Source of the DNA: a virus
Length of the DNA: 49,583 bases
Virus record (IMG/VR): IMGVR_UViG_3300030331_002167
Span: 1 to 49,583 of that record
Strand: one strand, 5' to 3'
Below are positions 21,698-30,892 of this stretch, one piece after another; position 1 is the first letter of the stretch; each line of letters opens with the position of its first letter. A program made the position numbers and the translations under genes. The notes beneath the pieces are model-generated. The model saw only the letters and a program-made list of their open reading frames with translations, searched no databases and was not told the DNA's origin.

Positions 21698-23886
21698 GTT
21701 ATCAACAAACGCTTTGGAAAGAAATTAAAGACGTTGTTAATTCTAAAATACTAGCTAAAAACAACAGGTTTAAAAAATGGCAATATGGTTATAATGAAGA
21801 TTATGACTTTATAGTAATCAGTAAAACAGGTAAAATTGGACAGATCATCGAAATACAAAATCTCCGCATTGCTTTACCAGCAGCAGATGAACCGTATAAA
21901 CGAAGCAAAAGAAAAGAGGAACAATATTGGGAAAGATTTGATTACCCAAAAGAGTTACAAAGAATTAAAACAAGATTTGACTGGGAAGAACAATCTTTAG
22001 ATTTCAAAGAGAAATGGTATGATTACATTGATCAAGAATTTAAACGTAGAGAAGAAGGTTTTGTTTTTTACAACTGTGGTGATCCTGTATATATTACCGG
22101 CACTCATTACATGTACTTGCAATGGTCAAAAATTGATGTCGGAGCACCTGATTATAGAGAAGCAAATAGATTATTCTTTATATTCTGGGAAGCTTGTAAA
22201 GCAGATGATAGATGTTACGGAATGTGCTATCTTAAAAACAGACGGAGTGGCTTTAGCTTTATGTCAAGCGCGGAACTTGTTAATCAAGCAACAATATCGA
22301 GTGACTCAAGATTTGGGATATTATCTAAAACAGGTGCAGACGCCAAAAAAATGTTTACAGATAAAGTTGTACCAATATCCGTTAACTATCCGTTTTTCTT
22401 CAAGCCAATACAAGATGGTATGGACAGGCCAAAAACTGAACTGGCATATAGGGTTCCGGCCGCCAAACTTACTCGTAGAAAGTTACAAGACAATATTAAA
22501 GAACTAGAACTACAAGGACTAGATACAACTATTGATTGGAAAAACACAGGTGATAACTCTTACGATGGTGAGAAATTAAAATTATTAGCACACGACGAAT
22601 CAGGAAAATGGGAAAGACCAGACAACACACTAAGGTTAGGATCAAGAATCGTAGGCAAGTGTATGATGGGCTCAACTTCAAACGCATTAGATAAAGGTGG
22701 AGACAATTTCAAAAAGCTTTATTACAATAGCGACGTTACTAAAAGAAATAGAAACGGACAAACATCTTCTGGGCTCTATAGCTTGTTCATACCTATGGAG
22801 TGGAACTACGAAGGATTCATGGATACTTTCGGATCACCTGTCTTTATTGGAGGAGGAAATAATGTTAAAGGAATCGACGGTCATGAAATTACAACAGGAG
22901 TTATTGAACACTGGGAAAATGAAGTCGACGGTTTAAAAAATGATCAAGATAGTTTAAACGAATATTATAGGCAGTTTCCAAGAACAGAAGATCACGCGTT
23001 TAGAGATGAAACTAAAAATAGCTTATTTAATTTAACTAAAATATATGAGCAAATAGATTACAATAACGATGTAAACAATTTAGCTAATATTTCTAAAGGT
23101 AATTTTATATGGGCACAAGGAATAAAAGACACAAGAGTAATGTTTGTGCCTAGTAATAATGGAAGATTTAATATATCGTGGGTTCCACCCAACAACTTGC
23201 AAAATAATATAATATTAAAAAATGGACTTAAATACCCAGGTAATGAACACGTGGGGGCTTTTGGTTGCGACTCTTACGATATTAGCGGTACTGTTGATGG
23301 TCGCGGTTCTAAAGGAGCTTTACATGGATTAACTAAATTTTCTATGGAAGATGCTCCAGCAAATCATTTTTTCTTAGAATATATATCTAGACCTGAAACT
23401 GCTGAAATATTTTTTGAAGATGTACTTATGGCTTGCGTGTTTTATGGCATGCCAATATTAGCAGAAAATAACAAACCTAGATTATTATATTATTTCAAAC
23501 GTAGAGGATATAGAGGTTTTAGCATGAATAGACCTGATAAAATTTGGAATAAATTATCTACAACAGAAAAAGAAGTTGGTGGTATACCAAACTCTAGTGA
23601 AGATGTAAAACAAGCTCACGCAGCCGCCATAGAGAGTTATATAGAAGAGTTTGTAGGTAAATTAGAAAATAATTATGGTGATATGTACTTTCAAGATACT
23701 TTGATAGATTGGAGTGGTTTTAATATAAATAATAGGACTAAGTATGATGCTACTATAAGTTCTGGGCTAGCTATAATGGCCTGTAATAAAAATAGATATA
23801 GACCTATACCACAAAGATCTATGAAAAAAATAAATTTAGGTATAAAACGATACGACAACAACGGCATTATTTCAAAATTAATATAA
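21694..23886 (+). CDS. Large terminase subunit (TerL)
   Basis: 730 residues from a GTG at 21694 (GTGA overlap). A deviant Walker A-like loop KNRRSGFS lies at about residues 181-188, a Walker B-like LLAHDES around 296-302, and the coupling motif GSTSN near 326. The C-terminal RNase H-like nuclease begins at FGCDSYD (about residue 522), with further acidic residues near IDWSGFN. It is the motor that translocates DNA into the prohead and cuts concatemers. Length and the KxRRxG-type P-loop match TerL of crAss-like and marine Bacteroidota podoviruses. Confidence 0.85.
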   Translation: MSYQQTLWKEIKDVVNSKILAKNNRFKKWQYGYNEDYDFIVISKTGKIGQIIEIQNLRIALPAADEPYKRSKRKEEQYWERFDYPKELQRIKTRFDWEEQSLDFKEKWYDYIDQEFKRREEGFVFYNCGDPVYITGTHYMYLQWSKIDVGAPDYREANRLFFIFWEACKADDRCYGMCYLKNRRSGFSFMSSAELVNQATISSDSRFGILSKTGADAKKMFTDKVVPISVNYPFFFKPIQDGMDRPKTELAYRVPAAKLTRRKLQDNIKELELQGLDTTIDWKNTGDNSYDGEKLKLLAHDESGKWERPDNTLRLGSRIVGKCMMGSTSNALDKGGDNFKKLYYNSDVTKRNRNGQTSSGLYSLFIPMEWNYEGFMDTFGSPVFIGGGNNVKGIDGHEITTGVIEHWENEVDGLKNDQDSLNEYYRQFPRTEDHAFRDETKNSLFNLTKIYEQIDYNNDVNNLANISKGNFIWAQGIKDTRVMFVPSNNGRFNISWVPPNNLQNNIILKNGLKYPGNEHVGAFGCDSYDISGTVDGRGSKGALHGLTKFSMEDAPANHFFLEYISRPETAEIFFEDVLMACVFYGMPILAENNKPRLLYYFKRRGYRGFSMNRPDKIWNKLSTTEKEVGGIPNSSEDVKQAHAAAIESYIEEFVGKLENNYGDMYFQDTLIDWSGFNINNRTKYDATISSGLAIMACNKNRYRPIPQRSMKKINLGIKRYDNNGIISKLI

Positions 23887-23895
23887 TAAACATAT

Positions 23896-26277
23896 ATGAT
23901 TTATACTACTAACAATAGTTCTTTTCCAGATCAGGTGGTACCTGATGCAGAAAAAGCTACTTTAGAATATGGGCTTGCTGTAGGTAGAGCTATAGAAGGC
24001 GAGTGGTTTAGAAATTATAGATATGGTACTAATATGCCTGGCTATGCTGTCAACTATAATCAATATCACCTTTTAAGATTATACGCAAGAGGAGAGCAAC
24101 CTGTTCAAAAATACAAAGATGAATTAGCTATAAATGGTGATTTAAGTTATTTAAATTTAGACTGGAAACCTGTGCCTGTTATTTCTAAATTTGTAGATAT
24201 AGTTGTTAACGGTATGTCTCAAAGAAATTATGAAATAAAAGCATTTGCAATAGATCCTTTTTCTACAAACAAAAGAACTGAGTATGCTGAAATGTTAATG
24301 AGAGATGTTAGAGAAAGAGAATTAGCAGAAAAAATAAAAGAAACTACAGGTATAGAAGTTCAATCAAAAGAATTTCAAGCATTAGGTTTAGAAAGTGAAG
24401 AAGAAATAAAACTACATTTACAATTAGATTATAAACAGTCTATTGAAATAGCAGAAGAAGAAGTAATAAATGATGTATTAGATCGAAATAAATATGATTT
24501 AATTAGAAGAAGATTAGCGTATGATCTTACTACTTTAGGTATTGGAGCAGTTAAAACTAATTGGAATAAGTCAGAAGGTATAATGGTAGAATACGTAGAT
24601 CCAGCCGCTCTTGTTTATTCATATACAGAAGATCCTAACTTCGAAGATTTATATTATGTTGGTGAAGTAAAGTCTGTTTCTATACAAGATTTAAAAACTC
24701 AGTTTCCATATTTAACAGATCAAGAAATGGAAACTATACAAAAGTATCCAGGCAATGCTGAGTATTTAAGAGGATATAACGGTAGAAATGATAATTTAAC
24801 CGTTCAAGTATTATACTTTGAATACAAAACTTATAGTGATCAAGTTTTTAAAATAAAAGAAACACCTCAAGGTTTAGAAAAGTCTTTAGAAAAACCTGAT
24901 ACTTTTAACCCACCTGAGAATGATAACTTTGAAAGAGTATCTAGAACTATAGAAACGTTATATAGTGGAGCTAAAATATTAGGACATCCAATGATGTTAA
25001 GATGGCAACTAGCTAAAAATATAACTAGGCCAATGGCAGATACTACTAGAGTAAAAATGAATTACAACATTTGTGCTCCAAGAATATATAAAGGTAGAAT
25101 TGAAAGTTTAGTAAGTAGGATAACAGGTTTTGCTGATATGATACAGTTGACTCATTTAAAGATTCAACAAGTATTATCTCGTACAGTACCTGATGGTGTA
25201 TTTTTAGATATGGACGGATTAGCAGAGGTTGACCTTGGTAATGGGACAAATTATAATCCTGCTGAAGCTTTAAATATGTATTTTCAAACTGGTAGTATAG
25301 TTGGTAGATCTTTAACTCAAGATGGAGATATTAATAGAGGTAAAGTACCTATACAGGAATTACAAACAGGAAGTGGTGGTGCTAAAATACAAAGTTTAAT
25401 ACAAACTTATCAGTATTACTTACAAATGATAAGAGATGTGACTGGTTTAAATGAAGCTAGAGATGGTAGTACCCCTGATAAAAATGCTTTAGTAGGTTTA
25501 CAAAAATTAGCAGCTGCTAATAGTAATACAGCAACAAGACATTTATTACAAGCTATGCTTTATTTAACTTCTAGAACTTGCGAAAATATATGTTTAAGAG
25601 TTTCTGATTCTTTAGAGTTTCCTTTTACAAAATCAGCGTTAGAAAATAGTATATCAAGATATAACGTCGCAACACTTGAAGAAATTAATAAATTAAATCT
25701 ACATGACTTTGGTATATTTTTGCAATTAGAACCAGACGAAGAAGAAAAACAGTTTTTAGAACAAAATATTCAAATAGCCTTAAAAGGTGGTGCTATTGAT
25801 TTAGAAGATGCTATAGATTTAAGAGAAATAAAAAATATTAAACTTGCTAATCAAATGTTGAAAGAGCGTAGAAAACGCAAATTAAAACGCGATCAACAAA
25901 TACAACAGCAAAATATGCAGGCTCAAGCTCAATCAAATGCAAAGTTAGCTGAACAAACTGCATTAGCTGAAACTCAAAAACAACAAGTAATAACTGAACA
26001 AAAAATACAATTAGCAAAAGCTGAGAGTGATTTTGAAATACAGCAGATGCAGCAAAAGGCTCAAATAGATCAAAACTTACTTAATTTGCGATATACTTAT
26101 GATATGCAATTAAAACAAATGGAAGTGCAGTCAAGAGTACAAAGAGAGCAAATGATAGAAGATCGAAAAGATAATAGAACTAAACTTGAGGGAACTCAAC
26201 AAAGTGAAATGATAGATCAAAGAAAAAATGATTTATTACCTATAGACTTTCAACAAAAAGATTTACAAAATATATAA
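23896..26277 (+). CDS. Portal protein
   Basis: 793 residues, starting nine bases after TerL. The conserved core is helical with a large wing and the stem region around residues 350-520. Residues 650-793 form a long glutamine-rich coiled coil (QQIQQQNMQAQAQSNAKLAE and LRYTYDMQLKQMEVQSRVQR), a typical C-terminal barrel or tail extension in podovirus-type portals. It forms the dodecameric ring through which DNA enters and leaves. Identification rests on its position between TerL and MCP, its size and composition. Confidence 0.8.
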   Translation: MIYTTNNSSFPDQVVPDAEKATLEYGLAVGRAIEGEWFRNYRYGTNMPGYAVNYNQYHLLRLYARGEQPVQKYKDELAINGDLSYLNLDWKPVPVISKFVDIVVNGMSQRNYEIKAFAIDPFSTNKRTEYAEMLMRDVRERELAEKIKETTGIEVQSKEFQALGLESEEEIKLHLQLDYKQSIEIAEEEVINDVLDRNKYDLIRRRLAYDLTTLGIGAVKTNWNKSEGIMVEYVDPAALVYSYTEDPNFEDLYYVGEVKSVSIQDLKTQFPYLTDQEMETIQKYPGNAEYLRGYNGRNDNLTVQVLYFEYKTYSDQVFKIKETPQGLEKSLEKPDTFNPPENDNFERVSRTIETLYSGAKILGHPMMLRWQLAKNITRPMADTTRVKMNYNICAPRIYKGRIESLVSRITGFADMIQLTHLKIQQVLSRTVPDGVFLDMDGLAEVDLGNGTNYNPAEALNMYFQTGSIVGRSLTQDGDINRGKVPIQELQTGSGGAKIQSLIQTYQYYLQMIRDVTGLNEARDGSTPDKNALVGLQKLAAANSNTATRHLLQAMLYLTSRTCENICLRVSDSLEFPFTKSALENSISRYNVATLEEINKLNLHDFGIFLQLEPDEEEKQFLEQNIQIALKGGAIDLEDAIDLREIKNIKLANQMLKERRKRKLKRDQQIQQQNMQAQAQSNAKLAEQTALAETQKQQVITEQKIQLAKAESDFEIQQMQQKAQIDQNLLNLRYTYDMQLKQMEVQSRVQREQMIEDRKDNRTKLEGTQQSEMIDQRKNDLLPIDFQQKDLQNI

Positions 26278-26294
26278 ATTGTAAATAACTTATA

Positions 26295-26315
26295 TTAATT
26301 ATTATATTATATTAT
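26295..26315 (+). promoter_or_regulatory. 21-bp AT direct repeat before scaffold gene, copy A
   Basis: A TTAATTATTATATTATATTA-type sequence lies immediately before (and touching) the ATG at 26314. The identical 21 bases recur at 29286-29306 just before the 29310 gene. It may be a late promoter element or translation enhancer. AT-richness makes chance recurrence possible, but both copies occupy the same position relative to a start. Confidence 0.4.
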
Positions 26316-27447
26316 GTCAGAAACACAAGAAAAAGTAGGCGCAGATAAAAGCGACTTAAAAGTTAAAATAAAAAAGCCTTCTCTTATGAAAAAAGATAAA
26401 GGCCCTATTAAATTAGATTTAAGTAAAAAAGAAGAAAATGCCGTTCAAGAGCAAACAACAGATGAAGTACCTGTTCGCGACGAACCCACAATTAGCGAAG
26501 AAGTTCCTCAAGAAAACATCGAAAAAACAGATGAACAACCTACCGAAGAGATCAAGGAAGAAGTAGTAATTGAAGCTACTGAAGAAACAAAAGAAGAGCC
26601 AACAGAGGTAGAAAAACCTGAAATAGTAGTTCCAGAAAATTTGCATAAATTAGTGAATTTTATGAATGAAACAGGTGGAAACATAGAAGATTATGTAAGA
26701 TTAAATACTGACTACACTGATGTTAATCCAGATACATTATTAGTAGAGTACTATAAAACTACAAAACCTCATTTAGATAAAGAAGAAATTGAATTTTTAA
26801 TAGAAGATAAATTTTCTTACGACGAAGATGAGGACGAGAAAAAAGAAATTAAAAAAAAGCAGCTTGCTGCTAAAGAAGAACTTGCGAAAGCTCGAAAGTT
26901 TTTTGAAGATACAAAAAAACAATATTATGACGAGATCAAAGTTAGATCAAGCGTAAATCCGGATCAACAAAAAGCTATCGATTTTTTCAATAGATACAAC
27001 AAAGAACAAAAAGTAGCCAATGAACGTCACGCTAGGTTTGAAAAATTAACTGAAGAGTTATTTACAGATTTCAAAGGTTTTGATATTAATGTAGGTGACA
27101 GAAACTTCAAATATAAAATAAACAATGCGCAAGACGTGAGTAAAAGGCAATCTAACTTAAACACTTTTGTTAAGAAGTTCTTAAACAAAGAAGGTGAAGT
27201 TGTAGATACTGCCGGTTACCATAAGGCTATTTATGCCGCAGAAAACATAGACTCAATAGCTAAAAATTTTTATGAGCAAGGCAAAGCCGATGCTACTAAA
27301 GAGATAATGGCTAAGTCTAAAAATATAGATGTAGAACCTAGAGCTGCTGCTTCAGGTGATATATTTATAAATGGTCTGCGTGTAAAAGCTATAAGTGGTG
27401 CTGATAGTTCTAGGTTGAAATTTAAAAAAACAAATAAAACAACTTAA
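26314..27447 (+). CDS. Capsid scaffolding protein candidate
   Basis: 377 residues. Residues 30-110 are a very acidic, low-complexity stretch (EEVPQENIEKTDEQPTEEIK). A charged coiled-coil core follows (about 170-270: KKKQLAAKEELAKARKFFED), and the C-terminus is basic (KFKKTNKTT). The position between portal and major capsid protein and the charge pattern are those of an internal scaffold that is removed during maturation. No protease motif is visible in the gene itself. Confidence 0.7.
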   Translation: MSETQEKVGADKSDLKVKIKKPSLMKKDKGPIKLDLSKKEENAVQEQTTDEVPVRDEPTISEEVPQENIEKTDEQPTEEIKEEVVIEATEETKEEPTEVEKPEIVVPENLHKLVNFMNETGGNIEDYVRLNTDYTDVNPDTLLVEYYKTTKPHLDKEEIEFLIEDKFSYDEDEDEKKEIKKKQLAAKEELAKARKFFEDTKKQYYDEIKVRSSVNPDQQKAIDFFNRYNKEQKVANERHARFEKLTEELFTDFKGFDINVGDRNFKYKINNAQDVSKRQSNLNTFVKKFLNKEGEVVDTAGYHKAIYAAENIDSIAKNFYEQGKADATKEIMAKSKNIDVEPRAAASGDIFINGLRVKAISGADSSRLKFKKTNKTT

Positions 27448-27462
27448 CTTAAAATTTAACAA

Positions 27463-28962
27463 ATGAGTTTTACACAAAATGCTCAATTTCCAGCTAGCTT
27501 AAAGCCAGCTCCTCAGCAAATGACGTTAAGAGATAATTATCTTGATTTCACAGGTGATGCGGGTGGTAATTTTGCTCAGCAATATTTACCAGAGCTTTAT
27601 GAAGCGGAAGTTGAAAGATACGGAAACCGAACAATTGGAGGTTTCCTAAGAATGGTTGGTGCTGAAATGCCAATGACATCAGATCAAGTTGTATGGTCTG
27701 AACAAAATAGATTACATATTGCATACAGAAAATGTAGTGTTAGTGATGCAGCTGCTGCAGGTGACGTAGATGCTACTGTTACTCTTAACCTAACAGAAGC
27801 AGGAGCTGATCAAGGTGCTGTTAGAGTTGGTCAAACAATTTTAATGTCAGATGTAGCTACAGGTTTAATAGTGCAAAAAGCGTTAGTACAAGCTGTGCGT
27901 AGTACTGCACAAACTACAGACAAAAAGTTATTAGATATAAAACTTTATGGAACTGATACTTTAACTTTACCAGATGATGTTAATAACAGTATTAATTTGT
28001 TTGTATACGGTTCTGATTTTGGAAAAGGAACAGTTGGTATGGAAGGTTCTATTGAGCCACAATTTACTCAGTTTTCTAATTCACCTATCATTTTAAAAGA
28101 TAACTTTAAAATTAACGGTTCTGACACTGCTCAGATCGGTTGGGTTGAAGTTGCTACTGAAGATGGTCAATCAGGTTACTTATGGTATTTAAAGTCTGAG
28201 TCTGAAACAAGATTAAGATTTGAAGATTACCTAGAGACCGCTATGGTTGAAGCTGAATTTATGAAGCCTAATGATGTTTATGGATCAACTGCTAAATATG
28301 ATTTTCCAACAGCATCTGATACGCAAGTTATAAAAGGTTCTGAAGGTTTATTTGCTGCTATTGAATCAAGAGGTAATGTATATTCTGGTTTTGCTGGAGC
28401 TGCTGCTCCTGGCGCTGGTGCATTAGCTGACTTTGATGAAATATTAAAGCAACTAGATAAGCAAGGTGCTATTGAAGAAAACATGTTATTCTTATCAAGA
28501 GCTACTGCTTTAGATTTTGATGATATGATTGCTGCTGTTAACGGAGCTTATGCTTCTACTCAAGCTGTTTCTTACGGTTTATTTGAGAATGACGGTGACA
28601 TGGCACTTAACTTTGGTTTCTCTGGATTTAGAAGAGGTTCTTATGATTTCTATAAAACTGATTGGAAATATTTAAATGATATTTCTTTAAGAGGTTTATC
28701 TAAAGAAATAGATGGTGTATTAATTCCTGCTGGAACTACTACAGTATATGACCAAATGTTAGGATCTAACATCAGACGTCCTTTCTTACATGTAAGATAT
28801 AGAGCTTCTGAAACTGAAGATCGAAGAATGAAGTCTTGGATCACTGGATCTGTTGGCGGTGCTTACACTGACACACTAGATGCAATGACCGTAAGTTTCT
28901 TATCTGAGAGATGTTTAGTAACTCAAGCTGCTAATAACTTCGTGTTATTCAAAGGAGCTTAA
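27463..28962 (+). CDS. Major capsid protein, HK97 fold expected
   Basis: 499 residues. It has the smooth, uniform composition and clean start (MSFTQNAQFPASLKPAPQQM) typical of MCPs. An N-arm of about 60 residues precedes a globular region with conserved-looking W/Y patterns (SGYLWYLKSESETRLRFEDY), and an insertion with glycine/alanine linkers (GFAGAAAPGAGALADF) lies near residue 310. It follows the scaffold by 15 bases and is followed by a small gene and a strong terminator, as expected for the most abundant protein. Confidence 0.85.
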   Translation: MSFTQNAQFPASLKPAPQQMTLRDNYLDFTGDAGGNFAQQYLPELYEAEVERYGNRTIGGFLRMVGAEMPMTSDQVVWSEQNRLHIAYRKCSVSDAAAAGDVDATVTLNLTEAGADQGAVRVGQTILMSDVATGLIVQKALVQAVRSTAQTTDKKLLDIKLYGTDTLTLPDDVNNSINLFVYGSDFGKGTVGMEGSIEPQFTQFSNSPIILKDNFKINGSDTAQIGWVEVATEDGQSGYLWYLKSESETRLRFEDYLETAMVEAEFMKPNDVYGSTAKYDFPTASDTQVIKGSEGLFAAIESRGNVYSGFAGAAAPGAGALADFDEILKQLDKQGAIEENMLFLSRATALDFDDMIAAVNGAYASTQAVSYGLFENDGDMALNFGFSGFRRGSYDFYKTDWKYLNDISLRGLSKEIDGVLIPAGTTTVYDQMLGSNIRRPFLHVRYRASETEDRRMKSWITGSVGGAYTDTLDAMTVSFLSERCLVTQAANNFVLFKGA

Positions 28963-28992
28963 TTATTGTTTAACATTTAAAGAATAGAAATT

Positions 28993-29247
28993 ATGGGATT
29001 TATAAAAGTAAATGGGGTTGGCCCAATAGGTATGGATGAAGTGGCTTTTGTTAAAGATTCAGGTACTGATAAAGTAAATTTACATTACAATAATTTAACA
29101 ACTGCTGTACAGTTAAGTTTTACAGATGATACACAAGCTGCTGCTTTAGCTGCTGTTAGAGCTGCTGTAGAGAAATATCAAGGCAACCAAGAAGGACCAA
29201 TAATTACAGTTGAAGGCGTAACTGCTTCAAACGTATCGTTGGTATAA
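28993..29247 (+). CDS. Small virion protein after MCP (84 aa)
   Basis: 84 residues, beta-rich start (MGFIKVNGVGPIGMDEVAFV) and a helical alanine-rich segment (TQAAALAAVRAAVEKYQGNQ). It lies between the MCP gene and a rho-independent terminator, so it is probably co-expressed with the MCP and could be a capsid decoration or stabilising protein. No family recognised. Confidence 0.65.
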   Translation: MGFIKVNGVGPIGMDEVAFVKDSGTDKVNLHYNNLTTAVQLSFTDDTQAAALAAVRAAVEKYQGNQEGPIITVEGVTASNVSLV

Positions 29248-29261
29248 CACAACAATAATAA

Positions 29262-29287
29262 GATCCCGCTACGGCGGGGTCTTTTTT
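29262..29287 (+). terminator. Rho-independent terminator after MCP operon
   Basis: GATCCCGC, loop TACG, GCGGGGTC (8 bp with one G-T pair), then TTTTTT. It is GC-rich in an AT-rich genome and lies 15 bases after the stop at 29247. It would end or attenuate the MCP transcript. Confidence 0.9.
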
Positions 29288-29306
29288 AATTATTATATTA
29301 TATTAT
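29286..29306 (+). promoter_or_regulatory. 21-bp AT direct repeat, copy B
   Basis: The same 21 bases found at 26295-26315, here overlapping the T-tract of the terminator and ending four bases before the ATG at 29310. A possible restart promoter for the gene between the two terminators. Confidence 0.4.
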
Positions 29307-29309
29307 ATT

Positions 29310-30077
29310 ATGGAAACAAAAGCGAGTAAAGCTCCTAAAATAGAAAAATGGGAGTATAAAGATAGAAATTACTATCTTAAAACAAATAAAAATCCTTTAA
29401 CTTATACTATACCTACTAGACACTCAAGAAGATACCCGCTAACCTGGTTTGATCCAGAGTTAGGATATGAAAGAGAACTAAGGTATGCTACAAATCAAAA
29501 AAGTATTTTTGTAGATGAGCAAGAAGGTCCATGCACTATGAAGCATGTAGTATTTGAAAACGGTGTTTTACAAGTACCAAAAGAAAAAAGAAACTTACAA
29601 GAATTTTTACATCATCACCCTCACAACGGTTTAATATTTCTTGAATTTGATCAAGTAGTAGCAAATGAGAATCAATTTGATGTAATGGAATTAGAACTAG
29701 CTGCTCAAAATATGGCTTATCAAATGGATGTAGATAAATTAGAGGCTATATTAAGAGTTGAAGTAGGAAGTAAAGTTAATAATTTAACTACTAAAGAATT
29801 AAAGCGAGATGCTTTAATATTTGCAAAAAGAAATCCTTCACTATTTATAGAGTTATCAGAAGATGATAATGTTGAATTAAGAAACGTAGCTATTAAAGCT
29901 GTTGAAGCTAAGATATTAACTTTAGCTGATGATAATAGAACGTTTAAATGGAGAAGTAACGGTAGGAAATTAATGACTGTTCCGTTTGATGAAAACGCTT
30001 ATTCAGCTATAGCAGCTTGGTTTAAAACTGACGAAGGCTTAGAAGTTTATAAGTCTATTCAGAAAAAACTAAAATAA
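29310..30077 (+). CDS. Head-proximal structural protein of unknown role (255 aa)
   Basis: 255 residues, mixed charge, mostly soluble. The middle has an HHHPHNGL segment (about 100-107) and C-terminal helices (YKSIQKKLK). It sits alone between two rho-independent terminators, which suggests an expression level independent from both the MCP and the connector genes. Position in crAss-like and related phages between MCP and neck genes suggests a virion role, but no motif is diagnostic. Confidence 0.7.
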   Translation: METKASKAPKIEKWEYKDRNYYLKTNKNPLTYTIPTRHSRRYPLTWFDPELGYERELRYATNQKSIFVDEQEGPCTMKHVVFENGVLQVPKEKRNLQEFLHHHPHNGLIFLEFDQVVANENQFDVMELELAAQNMAYQMDVDKLEAILRVEVGSKVNNLTTKELKRDALIFAKRNPSLFIELSEDDNVELRNVAIKAVEAKILTLADDNRTFKWRSNGRKLMTVPFDENAYSAIAAWFKTDEGLEVYKSIQKKLK

Positions 30078-30092
30078 CAAGTGATTATAATT

Positions 30093-30118
30093 AAGGCGGC
30101 AATGCGCCGCCTTTTTTT
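30093..30118 (+). terminator. Rho-independent terminator
   Basis: AAGGCGGC, loop AATGC, GCCGCCTT with a run of seven T (CTTTTTTT). Sixteen bases after the stop at 30077 and 12 bases before the next ATG, so downstream connector genes need a separate promoter or read-through. Confidence 0.88.
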
Positions 30119-30130
30119 AAATATAGATAT

Positions 30131-30889
30131 ATGATTAATGTAAACACTGTTTATCAAACTGTCTTGTTCATATTAAACAAAGAACAAAGAGGATATATGA
30201 CACCAGCTGAATTTAATAGTTTAGCAACACAAGTTCAATTAGAAATATTTGATAAGTATTTTGAAGATTTAAATGTATTCTTACGACAACCTACAAATGA
30301 TAGTGAATATGCTAACAGAATAAAAACAGTAGAAGAAAAAATATCTATATTTGAAGAACAAAAAACTTTACAAACTCCATATGATTTAACTAGTCTTGAT
30401 CCTACTTTTTATAAATTAGGTTCTGTAACTTATGAAAGATCTACGTTAAATCCTTATGGTCCAGAATACCCTACAGTATTAGAGGAAATTACACAAGGAG
30501 AATTTAACTTAATAAATAAATCACCCTTAACTAGACCGTCAAGCACGTTTCCAGTGTTTACACTTAGAAATAATCAATTAAAAATATCACCTTCAATAGT
30601 AGAAATAATAGTAAACTACATACGAAAGCCTAAAGACGTTAGATGGGGCTACACGACAGGTAGTTTAGGTCAGTATTTGTATGATAACACTGTTTATAAT
30701 CCATCTACTTATCCTAGCCCTACTGATCCACTTACTGCAGGTTCTACTCAATTTGAACTTTCGGATATTGATCAAACTGAAGTTATAATAAAAATATTAC
30801 AATATGCTGGAATAATTATAAGAGATCCGCAAATAGTACAAACAGCTAGTGTTTTATCACAACAAGAAGAAGTAGCAGAAAAATCTTAA
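30131..30889 (+). CDS. Head-tail connector / ring protein 1
   Basis: 252 residues. It begins MINVNTVYQTVLFILNKEQR, a helix-rich N-terminal domain that in podovirus-type phages forms a ring attached below the portal. The middle is strand-rich (FTLRNNQLKISPSIVEIIVN), and the C-terminus carries a short helix. Two consecutive genes of this kind, directly before the giant tail-tube-type protein, match the ring-protein pair of crAss-like phages. Assigned by position and composition. Confidence 0.6.
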   Translation: MINVNTVYQTVLFILNKEQRGYMTPAEFNSLATQVQLEIFDKYFEDLNVFLRQPTNDSEYANRIKTVEEKISIFEEQKTLQTPYDLTSLDPTFYKLGSVTYERSTLNPYGPEYPTVLEEITQGEFNLINKSPLTRPSSTFPVFTLRNNQLKISPSIVEIIVNYIRKPKDVRWGYTTGSLGQYLYDNTVYNPSTYPSPTDPLTAGSTQFELSDIDQTEVIIKILQYAGIIIRDPQIVQTASVLSQQEEVAEKS

Positions 30890-30892
30890 TAA

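Noticed and set aside
22019-22507. Plus-strand frame of 162 codons inside the large terminase gene
   Set aside because: The terminase frame here carries the deviant Walker A loop KNRRSGFS and is collinear with the family; the alternate frame has no start context or conserved pattern.
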